Shown here: piece by piece, positions 8,153 to 8,315 of the stretch
Numbering within the stretch: position 1 is the first letter of the stretch
Layout: every line of letters starts with the position of its first letter
Assembly: GCA_934219025.1 (NCBI GenBank)
Contig: CAKQDG010000096.1
Coordinates: 1 to 8,315 of the forward strand
Direction of reading: 5' to 3'
DNA from: an uncultured Prevotella sp.
Lineage (GTDB): Bacteria; Bacteroidota; Bacteroidia; Bacteroidales; Bacteroidaceae
Length of the DNA stretch: 8,315 nucleotides
Notes under the pieces: model-generated
Told to the model about the DNA's origin: nothing
The model's database searches: none
The model's input: the letters and a program-made list of their open reading frames with translations, nothing else
Position numbers and translations under genes: made by a program

Positions 8153-8315
8153 ATGAACGTAATAACGAAAACAGTTCAATTGCCTGATGGCAGAACCATC
8201 AGCATTGAAACCGGGAAAGTGGCAAAACAGGCCGACGGCTCTTGTGTGCTCCGTATGGGCAACACCGTATTGCTCGCCACTGTTTGTGCCGCAAAAGATG
8301 CAGTTCCCGGAACAG
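8153..8315 (+). CDS. pnp: Polynucleotide phosphorylase (PNPase), 5' part only
   Basis: The first 54 codons are present and the gene runs off the window. The peptide begins [20 protein letters not shown] and continues with [20 protein letters not shown] and [14 protein letters not shown]. This is the start of the first RNase PH-like domain of bacterial PNPase, a phosphorolytic 3'-to-5' exoribonuclease in mRNA decay (typically about 700 residues or more in full). The ATG at 8153 gives the usual PNPase N-terminus. It is separated from infB by a terminator and has its own promoter box, so it is not part of the infB operon. Catalytic residues lie beyond the window and cannot be checked. Confidence 0.93.
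   Translation, partial: MNVITKTVQLPDGRTISIETGKVAKQADGSCVLRMGNTVLLATVCAAKDAVPGT

Overview
This window looks like a chromosomal core region from a member of the Bacteroidales, most likely Prevotella or a close relative. The evidence is protein sequence (GyrB, RimP, NusA and IF2 all read as Bacteroidales-type versions), promoter-like TAnnTTTG boxes instead of the E. coli -10 type, and mostly weak or absent Shine-Dalgarno sequences. All genes are on the + strand and all belong to information processing: translation, DNA topology, transcription termination and RNA decay. I see no phage, insertion sequence, CRISPR array, defence system or other clearly new multi-gene system.

Layout. Positions 1-67 hold a tRNA-Glu(UUC) lacking its first five bases. 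It is followed by rpsT (ribosomal protein S20) and a strong intrinsic terminator at 381-420. The gene-free stretch 421-783 carries a 22-bp tandem repeat with a perfect 11-bp dyad in each full copy (528-615), then a TAnnTTTG promoter just ahead of gyrB. gyrB (784-2757) is complete. The gene-free stretch 2758-3167 holds a 9-bp tandem repeat built on TCCGAG, a hairpin that probably ends gyrB mRNA, a well-formed promoter at 3008-3038, and a hairpin with a U-rich tail directly after the predicted transcription start.

That promoter and leader precede the rimP-nusA-infB operon (3168-7833), whose products act in 30S maturation, transcription elongation/termination and translation initiation. The operon ends at a 14-bp-stem terminator (7856-7895). 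The stretch 7834-8152 contains that terminator, an imperfect inverted repeat, a short protein-like reading frame with no ATG (possible gene remnant) and a promoter box for pnp. Only the first 54 codons of pnp (PNPase) are inside the window.

The order rimP-nusA-infB followed by pnp resembles the enterobacterial rimP-nusA-infB-rbfA-truB-rpsO-pnp cluster without rbfA, truB and rpsO. Here a terminator and a separate promoter make pnp its own transcription unit. The parts worth a second look are all non-coding: the two tandem repeat arrays flanking gyrB, the rimP leader hairpin, and the protein-like remnant plus inverted repeat ahead of pnp.
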